DNA from: a bacterium UBA2219
GTDB taxonomy: Bacteria; Desulfobacterota; Deferrimicrobia; Deferrimicrobiales; Deferrimicrobiaceae
NCBI GenBank assembly: GCA_002327765.1
Contig: DCUH01000125.1
Span: 1-12,972, forward strand
Direction of reading: 5' to 3'
DNA: 12,972 bases
The notes beneath the pieces were generated by a model, which worked only from the letters and a program-made list of their open reading frames with translations, had not been told where the DNA came from and did not search any database. This document shows, piece by piece, positions 11,751-12,972 of this stretch. Made by a program: the position numbers and the translations under genes. Every line of letters begins with the position of its first letter. Position 1 is the stretch's first letter.

Positions 11751-12972
11751 ATGTTCCGTTTCGAAAACGCGTTCGCCCAAACGACCATGCTGCTCGGGGT
11801 CATGGGTGTCGTGATCGCGATCTGCTTCTCGGTCCCCCAGCTGAAGAAGCGGCTGCCGGACGGGATGATCCTGATCCTGGCCGGCATCGCCGCCACCCTC
11901 GTGGACGGCTGGGGATTCGCCATCCGGCACTGGGTGGAAGGCTCGTTCTACTTCCTCCCGCTGATCCTCACCATCGTCTCCGGGATGGTGATGGTGAACA
12001 TCTTCAAGGAAAACGGGATGCTGGGTACCCTGACGGACACGCTGATCAAGCGTTTCCATAAGTACCCCAGCGTGCTGCTGTCCTTCCTGATGCTCATCAT
12101 GATGTTCCCGGGAATGGTTACCGGCTCCGCGCCGGCCGTCGTCCTCACCACCGGGGTCATGATCTACCCCATCCTGATGAAAATGGGGATCCCGAAAATC
12201 AACGTGGCGGCCATCCTGGCGATGGCCTCCATCGCGGGGCAGCAGGCGCCCCCGGTCAACGTGCCCATCATGATCATCTGCACCAGCGTCTTCATGCCTT
12301 ACGAGGGGTTCATGGCGCCGCTGGCGCTCCTTAACTTCCCTCTGGGGATCTTCTCCATCCTCTTCCTGGGGCGGAAATACGTCACCATGGACCGGCTGGC
12401 GGAGATCGCCAAGGAACCGATGGATCCCGATCTGCCCAGGAACAGTTTCAAGCTGTATTTCCCCGTCCTGCTGCTTGCGGTCCTCCTCAGCGGCCCGAGG
12501 ATGATCCACGGCTGGCCGGACGTCAGCACGCCGCTGCCCTTCCTCATCGTGAGCGTGGTGGCGCTGTTCACCGGCAGGAAGATCAACTTCTTCAAATCGT
12601 CCAAGCAGACCTTCAGCGAAGCGATGAACATGATCATCCTCTTCACGGGGATCGGCGTGCTCATCCAGTCGATGGCGCTGACCGGCGTCCGCGGGCTCAT
12701 TGCGACGATCACGATCAGCCTGCCGCGCTACATCCTGTTCACCGGCTTCTCGATCGTGGGCATCCTGCTGCCGGGCGTCCTGGTGACCTTCGGCACCGCG
12801 GCGGTCCTGGGGCCCCCGTACATCCTGGCGGTCCAGGACTTGAACTCGATCATCTTCTCCAGCGGCGCGGCCCTCATCATGGGGATCGGCTGCCTGGTGC
12901 CGCCGACCGGGATCGGCGGCCTCTTCGCCATGCGGGTGGTGGGCGAGGAGAAGTACTGGCCCATCCTGAAAA
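11751..12972 (+). CDS. TRAP-type large permease (DctM-like) membrane transporter, 3' end outside the window
   Basis: The frame is open for 407 codons from ATG 11751 to the window edge without a stop. AGAGG lies 5 bases upstream. The translation is strongly hydrophobic with roughly ten or more membrane segments arranged as two similar halves. Half one carries FPGMVTGSAPAVVLTTG then IAGQQAPPVNVPIMII (P167-P168). Half two carries LVTFGTAAVLGPPYI then CLVPPTGIGGLFAMRV (P384-P385). Paired helical hairpins with PP motifs mark the ion-transporter superfamily, most like the large subunit of TRAP transporters (PF06808), which use an ion gradient to import organic acids. Family proteins are about 425-440 residues, so little is missing. 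No DctP binding protein or DctQ small subunit precedes it; the small exported protein 52 bases upstream takes that place. The exact family assignment is by motif resemblance. Confidence 0.8.
   Translation, partial: MFRFENAFAQTTMLLGVMGVVIAICFSVPQLKKRLPDGMILILAGIAATLVDGWGFAIRHWVEGSFYFLPLILTIVSGMVMVNIFKENGMLGTLTDTLIKRFHKYPSVLLSFLMLIMMFPGMVTGSAPAVVLTTGVMIYPILMKMGIPKINVAAILAMASIAGQQAPPVNVPIMIICTSVFMPYEGFMAPLALLNFPLGIFSILFLGRKYVTMDRLAEIAKEPMDPDLPRNSFKLYFPVLLLAVLLSGPRMIHGWPDVSTPLPFLIVSVVALFTGRKINFFKSSKQTFSEAMNMIILFTGIGVLIQSMALTGVRGLIATITISLPRYILFTGFSIVGILLPGVLVTFGTAAVLGPPYILAVQDLNSIIFSSGAALIMGIGCLVPPTGIGGLFAMRVVGEEKYWPILK

Noticed and set aside
1..12972. CRISPR array
   Set aside because: No regularly spaced short direct repeats were seen. 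The only periodic repeats are the coding Sel1 units.

Overview
The window is a GC-rich bacterial chromosome segment, bounded on the left by the 3' end of lon and on the right by an unfinished transporter gene. The gene mix is Lon, cyanase, a pentaheme NrfA-like cytochrome, a Yip1-type membrane protein, an IS3-family element and a TRAP-type permease. This would fit a delta-proteobacterium in the broad sense (Desulfobacterota/Geobacter-like), but nothing here fixes the taxon, so that is inference.

Left part (1-2340): lon ends at a strong intrinsic terminator. A short gene-free stretch with CACAG-rich sequence and an inverted repeat follows, then a minus-strand saccharopine-dehydrogenase-like NAD(P)-binding protein. 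Divergent from it is cyanate hydratase (cynS) with a well-formed sigma70-type promoter. Next is a complete tRNA-Val(UAC) with its own consensus promoter and terminator.

Middle part (2341-6790): a visibly less GC-rich gene encodes an exported five-heme cytochrome of the NrfA/c552 family. It keeps the diagnostic CxxCK heme site but appears to have lost other active-site residues. It is followed by a terminator, by a ribosome-binding site and start codon cut off after five codons, and by a decayed 1265-bp IS3-family element. tRNA, cytochrome and IS together look like an acquired patch. Then comes a minus-strand Sel1-repeat protein and, divergent from it, a small multi-pass Yip1-type membrane protein.

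Right part (6791-12972): a consensus promoter runs straight into a short hairpin with a U-tract (attenuator or tiny RNA). After it lie four collinear genes: two tandem exported gamma-glutamyltransferase-family (Ntn-hydrolase) paralogues, a small exported protein of an uncharacterised family (possibly DUF6305), and a DctM-like permease still open at the window edge. Both GGT paralogues keep the catalytic threonine but lack the arginine that holds the gamma-glutamyl alpha-carboxylate in classical GGT, and one has the Gly-Gly oxyanion pair changed to Gly-Glu. I infer a secreted amidase/peptidase pair coupled to a small periplasmic partner and an uptake permease. The substrate is unknown. This cluster and the altered NrfA-like cytochrome are the best candidates for undescribed biology here.
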